Positions 53,695-63,800 are shown, counted from the first letter of the stretch. The stretch: 64,000 bases of DNA from an uncultured Bacteroidales bacterium (GCA_944323245.1 CALURT010000004.1:56677-120676), one strand, 5' to 3'. Made by a program: numbers and translations. Notes: generated from the letters alone by a model not told the origin.

Positions 53695-55491
53695 ATGAGT
53701 CCTGACAATTTTATTGCAGCGAAGGCAGTCGAGGCTGTCAGAAATTTATACAATACGGATATTGAACCTGCGTCATTGCAGGTGCAGGTTACAAGAAAGG
53801 AATTCGAAGGGGATTACACGTTAGTCGTGTTTCCCCTTTTGAAGGTTTCCAAGAAGTCTCCGGAGGCTACCGGAGCTGAAATAGGGGACTGGCTGAAGGC
53901 CAATGTGCAGGAAATCAGCGACTACAATGTCATAAAAGGCTTCCTGAACATATCTTTCTCCAATTCATGGTGGAACGGGGTTTTCGACACCATAGTCAAG
54001 GCAGGGGACTCTTTCGGACGTTTCCCGTCCACCGGAAAGACGATAATGGTGGAATTTTCATCGCCGAATACCAACAAGCCTCTTCATCTCGGCCACATCA
54101 GAAACAATCTTTTGGGCTGGTCCGTTTCCAAACTTCTTGAGGCGAACGGACACAGGGTCCTGAAAGTGAATCTTGTAAATGACAGGGGTATCCATATATG
54201 CAAGTCAATGCTCGCATGGCTGAAAACAGGTAACGGTGAGACTCCCGAATCATCCGGGAAAAAGGGCGACCATCTCGTAGGCGACTACTATGTGGCCTTC
54301 AACAACATGTACAAGGCAGAGGTGGATGAACTCGTGGCCGGAGGCATGTCCAAGGAAGAGGCGGAAAAGAATGCTCCCGTCCTGAAAGAGGCCCAGGAGA
54401 TGCTTTTCAAATGGGAAAGCGGAGACGAGGAAGTCGTTGCCCTCTGGAAGAAAATGAACGGCTGGGTCTACGACGGTTTCGACAAGACCTACAAGGCTCT
54501 CGGCATTTCGTTCGACAGGACATATTATGAGTCCCAGACCTACCTTTTCGGCAAGGCTCTTGTACAGAAGGGGTTGGATATGGGCATATTCGAGAGGGAA
54601 GCGGACGGTTCCGTATGGTGCGACCTTACCGCCGACGGGCTCGACAGGAAACTGCTGTTGCGCGGAGACGGCACATCCGTCTACATGACCCAGGACCTCG
54701 GTACGGCCGAGCAGCGTTTCAACGAATACAATCTTGACGAACACATATACGTGGTTGGCAACGAGCAGAACTATCATTTCCAGGTTCTTAAGCTGATACT
54801 TAAAAAACTCGGTTTCCCATGGTCGGACAATATCTACCATCTTTCATACGGAATGGTGGAACTGCCGCAGGGTAAGATGAAATCAAGGGAAGGGACAGTG
54901 GTGGACGCCGACGATCTTCTCGAAAAGATGTATCAGACTGCAAAGGAAACTTCGTCGGAGCTCGGCAAAATCGAAAACATGAACGAAGAGCAGCAGGACG
55001 GGCTTTTCAGGATGATAAGTCTCGGCGCTCTCAAATATTTCATCATCAAGGTCGACCCGAAGAAGACGATGCTGTTCGATCCGAAGGAATCCATCGACTT
55101 CAACGGCAATACCGGTCCTTTCATCCAGTACACGCACGCACGTATCCGCTCAATTTTGAGAAAAGCTGCGGAAAGGGGGCTCGGAACCGGTGACGGCTTG
55201 AAGTCTGACGGAGATATAGCATTGTCTGCCAAGGAAATCAGGCTTATAAAACTCCTCAGCCAGTATCCTGACAAGGTGGCCGAGGGCGGCGATGCACATT
55301 CTCCGGCAGTGATAGCGAACTATGCATACGAATTGGCCAAGGAATTCAACCAGTATTACCATGATACTCCGATACTCAAGGAAGAGGACGGAAAACTGCT
55401 CGAATTCAGGCTTGTCCTTATAAATACTGTAGCCGGAGTCCTTGTAAGGGCGATGGACATCCTCGGAATAAGCCTTCCTGACAGAATGTGA
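53695..55491 (+). CDS. argS: Arginyl-tRNA synthetase
   Basis: 598 aa class I synthetase. HIGH motif HLGH (131-134) in NKPLHLGHIRN, KMSK-like KMKSREGTVV, an N-terminal Add-1 domain and a C-terminal helical anticodon-binding (DALR) domain. Next gene overlaps or abuts its stop (ATGTGAGCC), so coupling is likely. Confidence 0.97.
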   Translation: MSPDNFIAAKAVEAVRNLYNTDIEPASLQVQVTRKEFEGDYTLVVFPLLKVSKKSPEATGAEIGDWLKANVQEISDYNVIKGFLNISFSNSWWNGVFDTIVKAGDSFGRFPSTGKTIMVEFSSPNTNKPLHLGHIRNNLLGWSVSKLLEANGHRVLKVNLVNDRGIHICKSMLAWLKTGNGETPESSGKKGDHLVGDYYVAFNNMYKAEVDELVAGGMSKEEAEKNAPVLKEAQEMLFKWESGDEEVVALWKKMNGWVYDGFDKTYKALGISFDRTYYESQTYLFGKALVQKGLDMGIFEREADGSVWCDLTADGLDRKLLLRGDGTSVYMTQDLGTAEQRFNEYNLDEHIYVVGNEQNYHFQVLKLILKKLGFPWSDNIYHLSYGMVELPQGKMKSREGTVVDADDLLEKMYQTAKETSSELGKIENMNEEQQDGLFRMISLGALKYFIIKVDPKKTMLFDPKESIDFNGNTGPFIQYTHARIRSILRKAAERGLGTGDGLKSDGDIALSAKEIRLIKLLSQYPDKVAEGGDAHSPAVIANYAYELAKEFNQYYHDTPILKEEDGKLLEFRLVLINTVAGVLVRAMDILGISLPDRM

Positions 55492-55499
55492 GCCGGTTT

Positions 55500-57227
55500 A
55501 TGCCTGTCACTGACATGATACCGACTTCCGTCAGGGAAATCGAAAAATTGGGGTGGGACTATATTGACGTCATCCTTTTTACGGGTGACGCCTTCATAGA
55601 CCACCCTTCTTTCGGTACGGCCGTCATTGCAAGGTATCTGCAGAAACACGGTTACAGAGTGGCCGTTGTGCCTCAGCCGAACTGGAGGGATGACCTGAGG
55701 GATTTCCGCAAACTCGGTGCTCCGAGACTTTATTTCGGAGTCAATTCCGGCGCCATGGATTCGATGGTGAACCATTACACCGCTTCCAAAAGGTTGCGCA
55801 GTGACGATGCCTACACCCCTATGGGCAAGGCCGGGCAGCGTCCGGATTATGCAGTCAACGTGTATTCCGGCATCCTGAAAAGACTTTTCCCCGATATTCC
55901 GGTAGTGATTGGAGGCATCGAAGCATCGCTCAGAAGACTGACCCATTATGATTACTGGCAGGACAGGCTTCTGCCGTCCATCCTCGTGTCTTCGGGGGCG
56001 GATTACCTGTGCTACGGAATGGGGGAGAGACCCATGCTCGAACTGACGAAGGCGATAGAATCCGGAAGGAACGCATCCGATATAAGGAAAATCCCGCAGA
56101 TAGCCTTTCTGATGTCGGGAAGGACCAAATTGAAAGACGTCGTAATTCTTCATTCATACGAAAAATGTCTGCAGGACAAGGCCGCCTTTGCCGAAAATTT
56201 CCACAGGATAGAAATCTGTGCCAACATGAAATCCCCTTCGGTCATGGTAGAACCTGTGGGAGACGGATACGTTCAGGTCAATCCGCCATATCCTCCCGCT
56301 ACCCAGGCTGAAATGGACTCCTACTGGGACCTCCCGTTTACAAAACTGCCGCATCCGCGGTACAAGGGAAAGCATATCCCGGCATACGAGATGATCAAGT
56401 TTTCGGTAAATACCCACAGAGGGTGCTTCGGAGGCTGCAATTTCTGCACGATAGCGGCGCATCAGGGTAAATTCATCCAGTCCCGCTCGGAAGAGTCGAT
56501 AGTCGCTGAAGTAAAGGACCTGAAGCGGCTTCCAGGCTTTGCCGGCAACATATCGGATCTCGGCGCTCCTACGGCCAACATGTACGGCATGCAGGGAAAG
56601 GACAGCGCCCTTTGCGACAAATGTACGAGAAAATCCTGCCTTTTCCCGTCACCGTGCAGGAACATGGACAGGTCGCATGAGCGTCTGCTCAGACTCTATG
56701 CAATGGTGGACTCTGTGCCCGGAATCAGACATTCATATATCGGGAGCGGTATCAGATACGACCTTTTCCTCGATGAAAACGGCTGGGTGGACGGGTCATC
56801 GGAAGAATATTTCAGGGAATTGGTGGAGAAACATACTTCGGGACGGCTGAAAGTGGCCCCTGAGCATACCGAAGACAGGGTTCTGAAGCTGATGTCGAAA
56901 CCTTCCTTCCGGCTTTTCGAAAGACTGAGAACCGAATTTGACAGGTTGGTGAAAGCGGAGGGAATCCATTGCTCCCTCGTCCCTTATTTCATTTCGGGAC
57001 ATCCGGGTTGCACGATGTCCGACATGAGGAAATTGTCTGAAAACCCGGCGCTGAGAGGACTTTATATGGATCAGGTACAGGATTTTACCCCGACACCCAT
57101 GACAACGTCTTCGGTAATGTTCTATTCCGGAATCGATCCTCATACGATGCAAAACGTTTTCGTAGAAAGGAATATAGAGAAGAAAAGGGAGCAAAAGTCC
57201 TTTTTCTTCAAAAAAAATCGCCGGTAA
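55500..57227 (+). CDS. YgiQ-family radical SAM protein
   Basis: 575 aa. N-terminal B12-binding-like region (LGWDYIDVILFTGDAFIDHPSFGTAVIARYLQ) and the radical SAM cluster motif CFGGCNFC in HRGCFGGCNFCTIAAHQG. The Cys-rich CDKCTRKSCLFPSPC segment near 385 and the C-terminal TPTPMTTSSVMFYSG are family features. Function unknown. ATG 55500 is chosen; a GTG at 55488 overlapping the argS stop is equally possible (4 residues longer). Confidence 0.88.
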   Translation: MPVTDMIPTSVREIEKLGWDYIDVILFTGDAFIDHPSFGTAVIARYLQKHGYRVAVVPQPNWRDDLRDFRKLGAPRLYFGVNSGAMDSMVNHYTASKRLRSDDAYTPMGKAGQRPDYAVNVYSGILKRLFPDIPVVIGGIEASLRRLTHYDYWQDRLLPSILVSSGADYLCYGMGERPMLELTKAIESGRNASDIRKIPQIAFLMSGRTKLKDVVILHSYEKCLQDKAAFAENFHRIEICANMKSPSVMVEPVGDGYVQVNPPYPPATQAEMDSYWDLPFTKLPHPRYKGKHIPAYEMIKFSVNTHRGCFGGCNFCTIAAHQGKFIQSRSEESIVAEVKDLKRLPGFAGNISDLGAPTANMYGMQGKDSALCDKCTRKSCLFPSPCRNMDRSHERLLRLYAMVDSVPGIRHSYIGSGIRYDLFLDENGWVDGSSEEYFRELVEKHTSGRLKVAPEHTEDRVLKLMSKPSFRLFERLRTEFDRLVKAEGIHCSLVPYFISGHPGCTMSDMRKLSENPALRGLYMDQVQDFTPTPMTTSSVMFYSGIDPHTMQNVFVERNIEKKREQKSFFFKKNRR

Positions 57228-57296
57228 CGCTTACGGTTTCAGAAAAATGTTCTATAATTGCACCGGTTTTACAGACAAAAGGAAAATTAGACAGAT

Positions 57297-57536
57297 ATGG
57301 ATCAGAACAATCAGAAAAAAAGAGCGGTAGTAAGCTATGAAAACATGTCGGAAGAACTTGCGGCAGCCTTTGCCGAAAAGTATCCGAAAGGATTCAGCGA
57401 CTATCTTCCTGATTTGATGAAATACGACAAGCCGGACGGAACGAGTTTTTATGCAGTGACTCTCGAGATACCGTCTGCGATTTATCTTGTAAAAATCAAG
57501 GTCAAGACCGATGATGCCGAAGAGATTGAGCGCTAG
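57297..57536 (+). CDS. Small conserved protein, acidic tail cut off by tandem TAG stops
   Basis: 79 aa up to the first TAG. Core KKRAVVSYENMSEELAAAFAEKYPKGFSDYLPDLMKYDKPDGTSFYAV is a small Bacteroidetes family of unknown function (recognised from memory). Two adjacent in-frame TAG codons (57534-57539) end it. The same frame then continues for 36 codons of strongly acidic coding-like sequence (DGDDDDVAGDEGDGEDL...) to a third TAG at 57648-57650. As recalled, related proteins have just such an Asp/Glu-rich tail in one piece. So this is either a truncation by recent nonsense changes, readthrough, or a sequence error. The gene is followed by the CLC channel. Confidence 0.7.
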   Translation: MDQNNQKKRAVVSYENMSEELAAAFAEKYPKGFSDYLPDLMKYDKPDGTSFYAVTLEIPSAIYLVKIKVKTDDAEEIER

Positions 57537-57539
57537 TAG

Positions 57540-57650
57540 GACGGCGATGATGACGATGTGGCCGGAGACGAGGGAGACGGAGAGGATCTTCCGGATGACA
57601 ACATCGCCCAGTATGCCTCCGGCGACGACGACGCTTCGGATTCCGAATAG
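57540..57650 (+). pseudogene. Preserved acidic C-terminal tail beyond TAG TAG
   Basis: Thirty-six codons in frame with the preceding gene, about half Asp or Glu, ending ASDSE and TAG. No start codon of its own. Codon usage looks like normal coding sequence for this genome, which argues the stops are recent or are read through. Confidence 0.6.
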
Positions 57651-57676
57651 TTTCCAACGTTTTCATATTGCTCAAT

Positions 57677-59470
57677 ATGAAGACCGACCGGAAAACAGGG
57701 CATTTTTTCGCGTTTTTCAGACGTCTGCTTCAGAAACTTTCCGAGAGGGATCAGGTACTGCTACTGTCCCTCTTTGTCGGTATATCATGCGGCCTTGCTT
57801 CCGTATTGCTCAAGAAGGCCATTGAATTCATACATTTCCTGCTTACTTCCTGGTTTGACGGAGAGGGATACAACATCCTGTATCTCATTTATCCCGGTAT
57901 AGGAATGCTGATAGCGATGCTTTTCGTCCGCTATGTCATCAGGGACAACATCGGCCACGGAGTGACGAAAGTCCTTCTGGCCGTTTCCAAGAACGAATCC
58001 AAAATCAAGCCGCACAATATGTGGTCATCCATGCTGGCGAGTTCCGTCACCATCGGATTCGGAGGCTCGGTCGGTGCGGAAGCCCCTATTGTATATACAG
58101 GAGCGGCGATAGGGTCCAACATCGGCAGGAAAATGGGCTTGTCTTACAAGAATATCACCCTGTTGCTCGGATGCGGGGCTGCAGGAGCTGTCGCCGGAAT
58201 TTTCAAGGCCCCGTTGGCAGGCGTCCTTTTTACCTTGGAAATCCTGCTTTTCAACATATCGATGACATCGATTCTTCCTCTGCTCCTGTCGACGATTTCA
58301 GCCACCGTAATTTCCTATATTTTTCTCGGGGACGAATTGTCTTTTGCATGTACCTTGTCTCCGTTTACGATGCACAATATCCCGTTCTATATAGTCCTGG
58401 GACTGTTCTGCACGGTGTGTTCGATATATTTTACGAGAATGACCCTCTGGTTGGAGGACAGGATCAGGAGCATAAACGGTCCGTTCAAAAGATGGGCCCT
58501 GTCGGCAGTCTGTCTCGGTCTGCTGATTTTCCTTTTCCCGCCGTTGTACGGAGAAGGCTATGAGTCGTTGAACGTCCTGCTGAACGGAGGGGATATTTCT
58601 TTCGAGGGTGAAACCGTACTGGCTTTCATGACGGAATACAAGTGGACATTGCCGGTGTTTTTCCTTCTTATCCTTGTGCTGAAAGTATTTTCAATGTCCT
58701 TTACGAATGCCGGCGGCGGTGTGGGAGGAACTTTCGGTCCGACGCTGTTCATGGGGGCCATAGCCGGATTCGTGGCAGCGAGGGTCATCAACCTTGTATT
58801 TCAGGGAACAGGAATTTCCGTCCCTGAACAGAATTTCGTCCTTGTGGGGATGGCGGGGCTCATGGCCGGGGTGATGCAGGCTCCGATGACGGCCATTTTC
58901 CTTATCGCCGAAATATCCGGGGGATATGACCTGCTCATACCTCTCATCCTGACATCCACAATTTCTTTCGGAGTCACGAGATTTTTCGAACCGTATTCGA
59001 TTTATACCAAGCGAATTGCCAAGAAAGGGGAATTGCTGACGCATGACAGCGACCAGGCAGTGCTGACCCTTCTCAGGACTACGGACCTGATTGAGTCTGA
59101 CTTTACTTCCGTCAGGATTGACGCTACATTGGGAGAACTCGTTGAGGCCGTATCGTCATCGTCGAGGAATATTTTCCCGGTATTGGATGCCCGGAAACAT
59201 TTTCAGGGATATGTCTCCCTTGAAGACATAAGAAAGGACATGTTCAAGAAAGACCTGTACGACAGCCAGCATGTCTACAATTACATGAAATCCTCGCCGG
59301 AGTATGTCTATCCGGATGAGAAAATGGACAGTGTCATGCGCAAGTTCGAAAAAACTGACGCATGGAATCTTCCTGTGGTGGACAGGAACAGGACCTACAT
59401 AGGCTTCGTATCCAAATCGAAGATATTTTCCGCATACCGCTCCCAGCTGAAGCAGGTATCGCATGATTGA
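57677..59470 (+). CDS. CLC-family chloride channel/transporter with CBS pair
   Basis: 597 aa. About ten hydrophobic helices carry the CLC motifs GSVGAEAPIV (usually GxGREGP; the gating Glu is kept but flanking residues differ), GAAGAVAGIFKAPLAGVLF and GGGVGGTFGPTLFMGA. Two CBS domains follow (about 450-595; FTSVRIDATLGELVEAVSSSSRNIFPVLD, DKMDSVMRKFEKT-like). It may exchange chloride for protons or conduct passively. ATG 57677 chosen over TTG 57668. Confidence 0.9.
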   Translation: MKTDRKTGHFFAFFRRLLQKLSERDQVLLLSLFVGISCGLASVLLKKAIEFIHFLLTSWFDGEGYNILYLIYPGIGMLIAMLFVRYVIRDNIGHGVTKVLLAVSKNESKIKPHNMWSSMLASSVTIGFGGSVGAEAPIVYTGAAIGSNIGRKMGLSYKNITLLLGCGAAGAVAGIFKAPLAGVLFTLEILLFNISMTSILPLLLSTISATVISYIFLGDELSFACTLSPFTMHNIPFYIVLGLFCTVCSIYFTRMTLWLEDRIRSINGPFKRWALSAVCLGLLIFLFPPLYGEGYESLNVLLNGGDISFEGETVLAFMTEYKWTLPVFFLLILVLKVFSMSFTNAGGGVGGTFGPTLFMGAIAGFVAARVINLVFQGTGISVPEQNFVLVGMAGLMAGVMQAPMTAIFLIAEISGGYDLLIPLILTSTISFGVTRFFEPYSIYTKRIAKKGELLTHDSDQAVLTLLRTTDLIESDFTSVRIDATLGELVEAVSSSSRNIFPVLDARKHFQGYVSLEDIRKDMFKKDLYDSQHVYNYMKSSPEYVYPDEKMDSVMRKFEKTDAWNLPVVDRNRTYIGFVSKSKIFSAYRSQLKQVSHD

Positions 59471-59490
59471 TGACATTGAAACAGTTGATT

Positions 59491-61626
59491 ATGAAAGAAC
59501 TCTATATCAAACATATTGCCGCAGTCCTCGATCTTCGGGACTGGCAGGTCGAGAATTGTACCGCACTTTTCGAGGACGGCGCCACGATTCCGTTCATCAG
59601 CAGGTACAGAAAGGAAAGGACAGGCGGGCTCGATGAAGTCAGCATAGCGGAAATCCGTCACTGGTCCGATGTTTTCGCCGAATTGGAAAAGAGAAAGACG
59701 ACCGTTCTCGAGACGATAGAGGCAGCAGGGGCACTTACCGACAAATTGAAATCCTCCATTGAAAACTGCGTGGATGCAAGGGAGCTTGAAGACCTGTATC
59801 TTCCGTTCAAACCGAAGAGAAGGACGAGAGCGACGGTCGCCAAGGAAGCAGGTCTCGAACCTCTTGCGGATTCGATATTCGAAATCCGCATATCGGATCC
59901 TGAAAAGGAAGCCGGGAAATATCTGAACGAAGCAGTCCCTACGGTAGAGGCGGCTCTTGCAGGAGCCAAGGACATCATGGCTGAACGCATAAACGAGACG
60001 GCTTCCGTGCGGGATACTGTCAGGGGAATGCTCAGAAGACGGAGATTGGTGTCCAAACCCACCAAAAAGGCTTCCTCTCCCGAGGCATTGAAGTACAAAG
60101 GCTACTTTGAAATTTCCGATCCTCTCGCAACGATGCCGGCTCACAGGCTTTTGGCGGCTTTGAGAGCCGAAGCCGAGGGGTTCATTTCCCTGAGAATAGA
60201 CTCCGATGCGGAAAAGTGCGGAAACAAGATTTATTACGACTATTGTCAGGAAAAAAAGTATCCTCCGAAGGCTGTAGCTGTTCAGGTCCGGGAGGCCGTA
60301 GACGATGCCTTCAAGAGACTCCTCGAACCTTCCATTTCCAATGAAGTGATCAGGGAAGCAAAGGAAAGGGCCGACATCGAGTCAATCAAGGTTTTCGGCG
60401 AAAACCTCCGCCAGCTCCTTCTTGCTCCTCCGGTGGGACAGAAACGCATGATGGCCATTGATCCCGGATTCAGGACAGGATGCAAGGTAGTGTGCCTCGA
60501 TGCGCAGGGTAATCTGCTGCATAACGAAACCATTTTTCCTCATCCTCCGGCGAACGAAAAGGTAAAATCCATAAAGGCGGTATCGGACATGATCGCCAGA
60601 TACGGCATAGAAGCCATTGCAATAGGCAAGGGTACTGCCGGACGGGAGACGGAAGCATTCATAAGGATGGTCCCTATGCCGGAAACCGTGAAGATTTATC
60701 CGGTGAGCGAGGACGGAGCGTCGATATATTCGGCATCCGAGGTGGCAAGGGAGGAATTTCCCGATTACGATGTCACCGTAAGAGGTGCTGTTTCCATAGG
60801 AAGAAGGGTAATGGACCCTTTGGCTGAACTCGTGAAAATAGATCCGAAATCCTTGGGTGTCGGTCAATATCAGCATGATGTCGACCAGTCTCTGCTGAAA
60901 GAGAAATTGGACAACACCGTGGAGAGCTGTGTCAATTCCGTGGGTGTCAATCTCAATACGGCAAGCCGTCATCTGTTGGGCTATGTCTCGGGAATAGGGC
61001 CGGCCTTGGCAGAGAATATAGTGCAGTACAGGGCAGAGAACGGAGCCTATCGGTCGAGGCAGGATCTTTTGAAAGTCAAAAGATTGGGAGACAAGGCGTT
61101 TGAACAGTGCGCCGGATTTCTGAGAATCCCGGGGGCTGAGAATCCCTTGGACAACTCGGCAGTCCATCCGGAAGCGTACCACATAGTCGGGAAAATGGCC
61201 CGGAGCCTGAACGTGAAGCCTTCCGAACTTATTTCCAATGAGGAATTGTGCAGCAGAATCAATCCTGCCGATTTTGTAGAAGGGGAGTTCGGGCTTCCAA
61301 CAATCAACGATATTCTCAAGGAATTGGTAAAACCGGGCAGAGACCCTCGTGAAAGCGCCAAGGAATTCGAATATGCATCTGACATCCATTCTATAGAAGA
61401 CCTGCATCCGGGAATGGAACTCCCGGGAATCGTGACGAACATCACCGCATTCGGTGCATTTGTAGACATAGGAATCAAGCAGAACGGCCTCATTCATGTG
61501 TCGCAGATGGGTGAAAAGGGTCTCAGAGATCCTTCCAAGGTCCTGAAATTGAACCAGCAGGTCAGGACGGTCGTATTGAACGTGGATTTGGAAAGGAACA
61601 GGATCGGCCTGCGTCTTCTGAAATAG
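59491..61626 (+). CDS. tex: Tex family RNA-binding transcription accessory protein
   Basis: 711 aa. Tex N-terminal helical domain (VLDLRDWQVENCTALFEDGATIPFISRYRKERTGGLDEV), a YqgF/RNase H-like domain (MAIDPGFRTGCKVVCLD), HhH repeats (INTASRHLL-type LNTASRHLLGYVSGIGPALAENIV) and a C-terminal S1 domain (GIVTNITAFGAFVDIGIKQNGLIHVSQM). Complete and typical. ATG 59491 fits family N-termini; ATG 59470, overlapping the CLC stop, would add 7 residues. Confidence 0.95.
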   Translation: MKELYIKHIAAVLDLRDWQVENCTALFEDGATIPFISRYRKERTGGLDEVSIAEIRHWSDVFAELEKRKTTVLETIEAAGALTDKLKSSIENCVDARELEDLYLPFKPKRRTRATVAKEAGLEPLADSIFEIRISDPEKEAGKYLNEAVPTVEAALAGAKDIMAERINETASVRDTVRGMLRRRRLVSKPTKKASSPEALKYKGYFEISDPLATMPAHRLLAALRAEAEGFISLRIDSDAEKCGNKIYYDYCQEKKYPPKAVAVQVREAVDDAFKRLLEPSISNEVIREAKERADIESIKVFGENLRQLLLAPPVGQKRMMAIDPGFRTGCKVVCLDAQGNLLHNETIFPHPPANEKVKSIKAVSDMIARYGIEAIAIGKGTAGRETEAFIRMVPMPETVKIYPVSEDGASIYSASEVAREEFPDYDVTVRGAVSIGRRVMDPLAELVKIDPKSLGVGQYQHDVDQSLLKEKLDNTVESCVNSVGVNLNTASRHLLGYVSGIGPALAENIVQYRAENGAYRSRQDLLKVKRLGDKAFEQCAGFLRIPGAENPLDNSAVHPEAYHIVGKMARSLNVKPSELISNEELCSRINPADFVEGEFGLPTINDILKELVKPGRDPRESAKEFEYASDIHSIEDLHPGMELPGIVTNITAFGAFVDIGIKQNGLIHVSQMGEKGLRDPSKVLKLNQQVRTVVLNVDLERNRIGLRLLK

Positions 61627-61627
61627 T

Positions 61628-62992
61628 TTAACGGGAAAATACCAATTGTCTTCCTGCGGCCGTGGCATCGGCTTGCAGACGTCCGTTGCACACTGAGTGC
61701 CTGCCGTTTACGAAGACATGTTCGATTCTGCCATTCAGTTTTTCGCCCGCATAAGGCGACCATCCGCATTTGTATGCGATATTTTTCTTTCCGACAATAA
61801 ATCCGGCATCGATGTCCACCACAACGATGTCGGCATGGTATCCGGCCTCGAGTCTTCCCCTGTCTTCAATACCGAAAATATCGGCCGCCTTTTCGGAAAA
61901 GGCCGACGCTATCCTTTTCAGCCCCTCCTGTGTATTTCCGAACAATGTGACGAGGACAGGCAGCGTATGCTGGATGGACGGCATGCCGGATGGAACTTTC
62001 ATATATGGCCCGGACTTTTCCTCTTCCGTGTGCGGGGCGTGATCCGAACCTGCCGTGTCGATGAGCCCGTCGAGAAAAGCCTTTCTGAGTGCCTCTCTGT
62101 CATTGGCTGTCTTGACGGACGGATTGCATTTTATCCTGCCGCCGAGCCTTTCGTAGTCCCTGTTGCAGAACCACAGATAATTGACGGATGTCTCTCCGGT
62201 TATCATACCGTCATCGGCTTTGGCCTTGCGCAGCATCTCTATCTCGTCTCTTGTGGACACGTGCAGCAGGTGAAGTCTCGTACCGTATTTTACGGCAAGT
62301 TCCAAAGCCTTGCCTGAGGAGAGGATACAGGCTTCGCGGCTTCTTATTTCCGGATGTGCGCGGAACGGTATATTTTCACCGTAAACGGATTCCGCAGCCT
62401 CGAGATTCCTCATGATGGTACGTTCGTCTTCGCAATGTACGAGTATTTCCTTGTCCCTTATCCGGAAAAGTCTGTCCAACGTGGCCTCGTTCTCCACTTT
62501 CATATTGCCTGTAGACGAGCCCATGAATATTTTTATTCCCCCGAAATCTGCCGGACAATGGCTGACGGCAGCCGATATTTCACCGAAATTGTCGTCCGTA
62601 GCCCCTATGTGGAATCCGAAATTGGCAAATGACCGGTTCCTGGCGGCATCGAGTTTTTCATGTAGGCTTTTTTCTGAAATTGTCGGAGGTTTCGTGTTCG
62701 GCATGTCGATGAAGGATGTGACGCCTCCGAGTACCGCCGCCTTGGATTCACTTTCAATATCCGCCTTGTGTGTCATGCCGGGCTCCCTGAAATGGACATG
62801 CGCATCTATGCCTCCGGCGAATACATGTTTCCCCTCGAGGTCGATGCCTTTTATGTCCGGATTTTCCGAAAGCAGGGCTTTAGCATTTTCTCCGTAGATT
62901 ACACTCCTGATCCTGTCGCCTTCGATATGGATGGCTCCTTCAGCGACTTTCTGTCCCGTGACCAAGATTCCGTTATATAGTAGATATTCCAT
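61628..62992 (-). CDS. pyrC: Dihydroorotase
   Basis: 454 aa, type I (class I) dihydroorotase, third step of pyrimidine synthesis. Metal motif HVHFREPG (His65, His67), carboxylated-Lys region GGIKIFMGSSTG, HCED, LHLLHVSTRDE and the late catalytic Asp in TAGSDHAPHTEEEK. Allantoinase relatives share the fold, but these motifs favour PyrC. Ends 2 bp from the convergent tex gene with no visible terminator. Confidence 0.92.
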   Translation of the reverse strand: MEYLLYNGILVTGQKVAEGAIHIEGDRIRSVIYGENAKALLSENPDIKGIDLEGKHVFAGGIDAHVHFREPGMTHKADIESESKAAVLGGVTSFIDMPNTKPPTISEKSLHEKLDAARNRSFANFGFHIGATDDNFGEISAAVSHCPADFGGIKIFMGSSTGNMKVENEATLDRLFRIRDKEILVHCEDERTIMRNLEAAESVYGENIPFRAHPEIRSREACILSSGKALELAVKYGTRLHLLHVSTRDEIEMLRKAKADDGMITGETSVNYLWFCNRDYERLGGRIKCNPSVKTANDREALRKAFLDGLIDTAGSDHAPHTEEEKSGPYMKVPSGMPSIQHTLPVLVTLFGNTQEGLKRIASAFSEKAADIFGIEDRGRLEAGYHADIVVVDIDAGFIVGKKNIAYKCGWSPYAGEKLNGRIEHVFVNGRHSVCNGRLQADATAAGRQLVFSR

Positions 62993-63013
62993 TCCGGCCG
63001 TCTCCCGATGATT

Positions 63014-63745
63014 TTATCTGTCTCCTTTGGGTCTGATTTTTCTGAATTTCATTTTCAGCACGCCCCAGAATGCCTCTCCGAAGATTCCGCTGCTCATCTT
63101 CGACGTCCCCTCTTTCCTGTCCACGAATATTATCGGGACTTCCTTTATCTTGAATCCCAATTTGAAAGTCGAATATTTCATTTCTATCTGGAATCCGTAG
63201 CCTTTCATCCTTATGTTGTCCAAATCTATGGTTTCCAAGACTTTGCGTTTATAGCACTTGAAGCCGGCCGTGGTGTCGAACACATTCATGCCCAAGACTT
63301 TACGGACGTAGACCGAAGCGTAGTATGACATGATGACACGTCCTATCGGCCAGTTTATCACGCTTATCCCGTTGCAGTACCTTGAGCCGATGGCAAGGTC
63401 CGCACCATCCTTCGCACATGCTTCATACAGCCTCGGAACATCATCAGGATTGTGTGAAAAATCCGCATCCATTTCGAAAATATAGTCGTATCCGTGTTCC
63501 ACACTCCATTTGAACCCTGTGATATAAGCAGTCCCGAGACCGAGTTTCCCGCTCCTTTCTATCATGAAAAGCCTCTCGGGAAATTCATCCTGCAGTCCTT
63601 TTACTATCTGTCCCGTCCCGTCAGGAGACCCGTCTTCGATGACAAGGATATGGTATTCTCCGGGCAAGGCGAATATTGCCCGGATTATTTTTTCGATATT
63701 TTCCTTTTCGTTGTATGTAGGTATTATTATTACTTTCCTGTCCAT
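63014..63745 (-). CDS. Polyprenol/dolichol-phosphate mannosyltransferase-like GT2
   Basis: 243 aa GT-A enzyme. Opens IIIPTYNEKENI; nucleotide site VIEDGSPDGT; metal site EMDADFSHNPDDVP; C-terminal QIEMKYSTFKLGFKIKEVPIIFVDRKEGTSKMS, all of the DPM1/GtrB-like type. Transfers a sugar (probably mannose) from GDP-sugar to a polyprenyl phosphate on the cytoplasmic membrane face; the sugar is not determined. No membrane helices. A TATCTTTG box on the minus strand (63793-63800) lies upstream. Confidence 0.9.
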   Translation of the reverse strand: MDRKVIIIPTYNEKENIEKIIRAIFALPGEYHILVIEDGSPDGTGQIVKGLQDEFPERLFMIERSGKLGLGTAYITGFKWSVEHGYDYIFEMDADFSHNPDDVPRLYEACAKDGADLAIGSRYCNGISVINWPIGRVIMSYYASVYVRKVLGMNVFDTTAGFKCYKRKVLETIDLDNIRMKGYGFQIEMKYSTFKLGFKIKEVPIIFVDRKEGTSKMSSGIFGEAFWGVLKMKFRKIRPKGDR

Positions 63746-63792
63746 ATCATATATTATAGGTATAATAAGAACCGTTGGATTTTATAATCCTA

Positions 63793-63800
63793 CAAAGATA
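63793..63800 (-). promoter_or_regulatory. Promoter -7 box for the glycosyltransferase
   Basis: CAAAGATA reads TATCTTTG toward the gene, 47 bp before its ATG. No TTTG at the standard spacing. Confidence 0.5.

Noticed and set aside
57534..57650. Genetic code change with TAG as sense
   Set aside because: TAG ends other intact genes here (umuC, rpn, the FAH-like gene) at expected family C-termini, so global reassignment is unlikely.
60382..61668. 428-codon minus-strand frame opposite tex
   Set aside because: Shadow of tex; composition and lack of motifs argue against coding.
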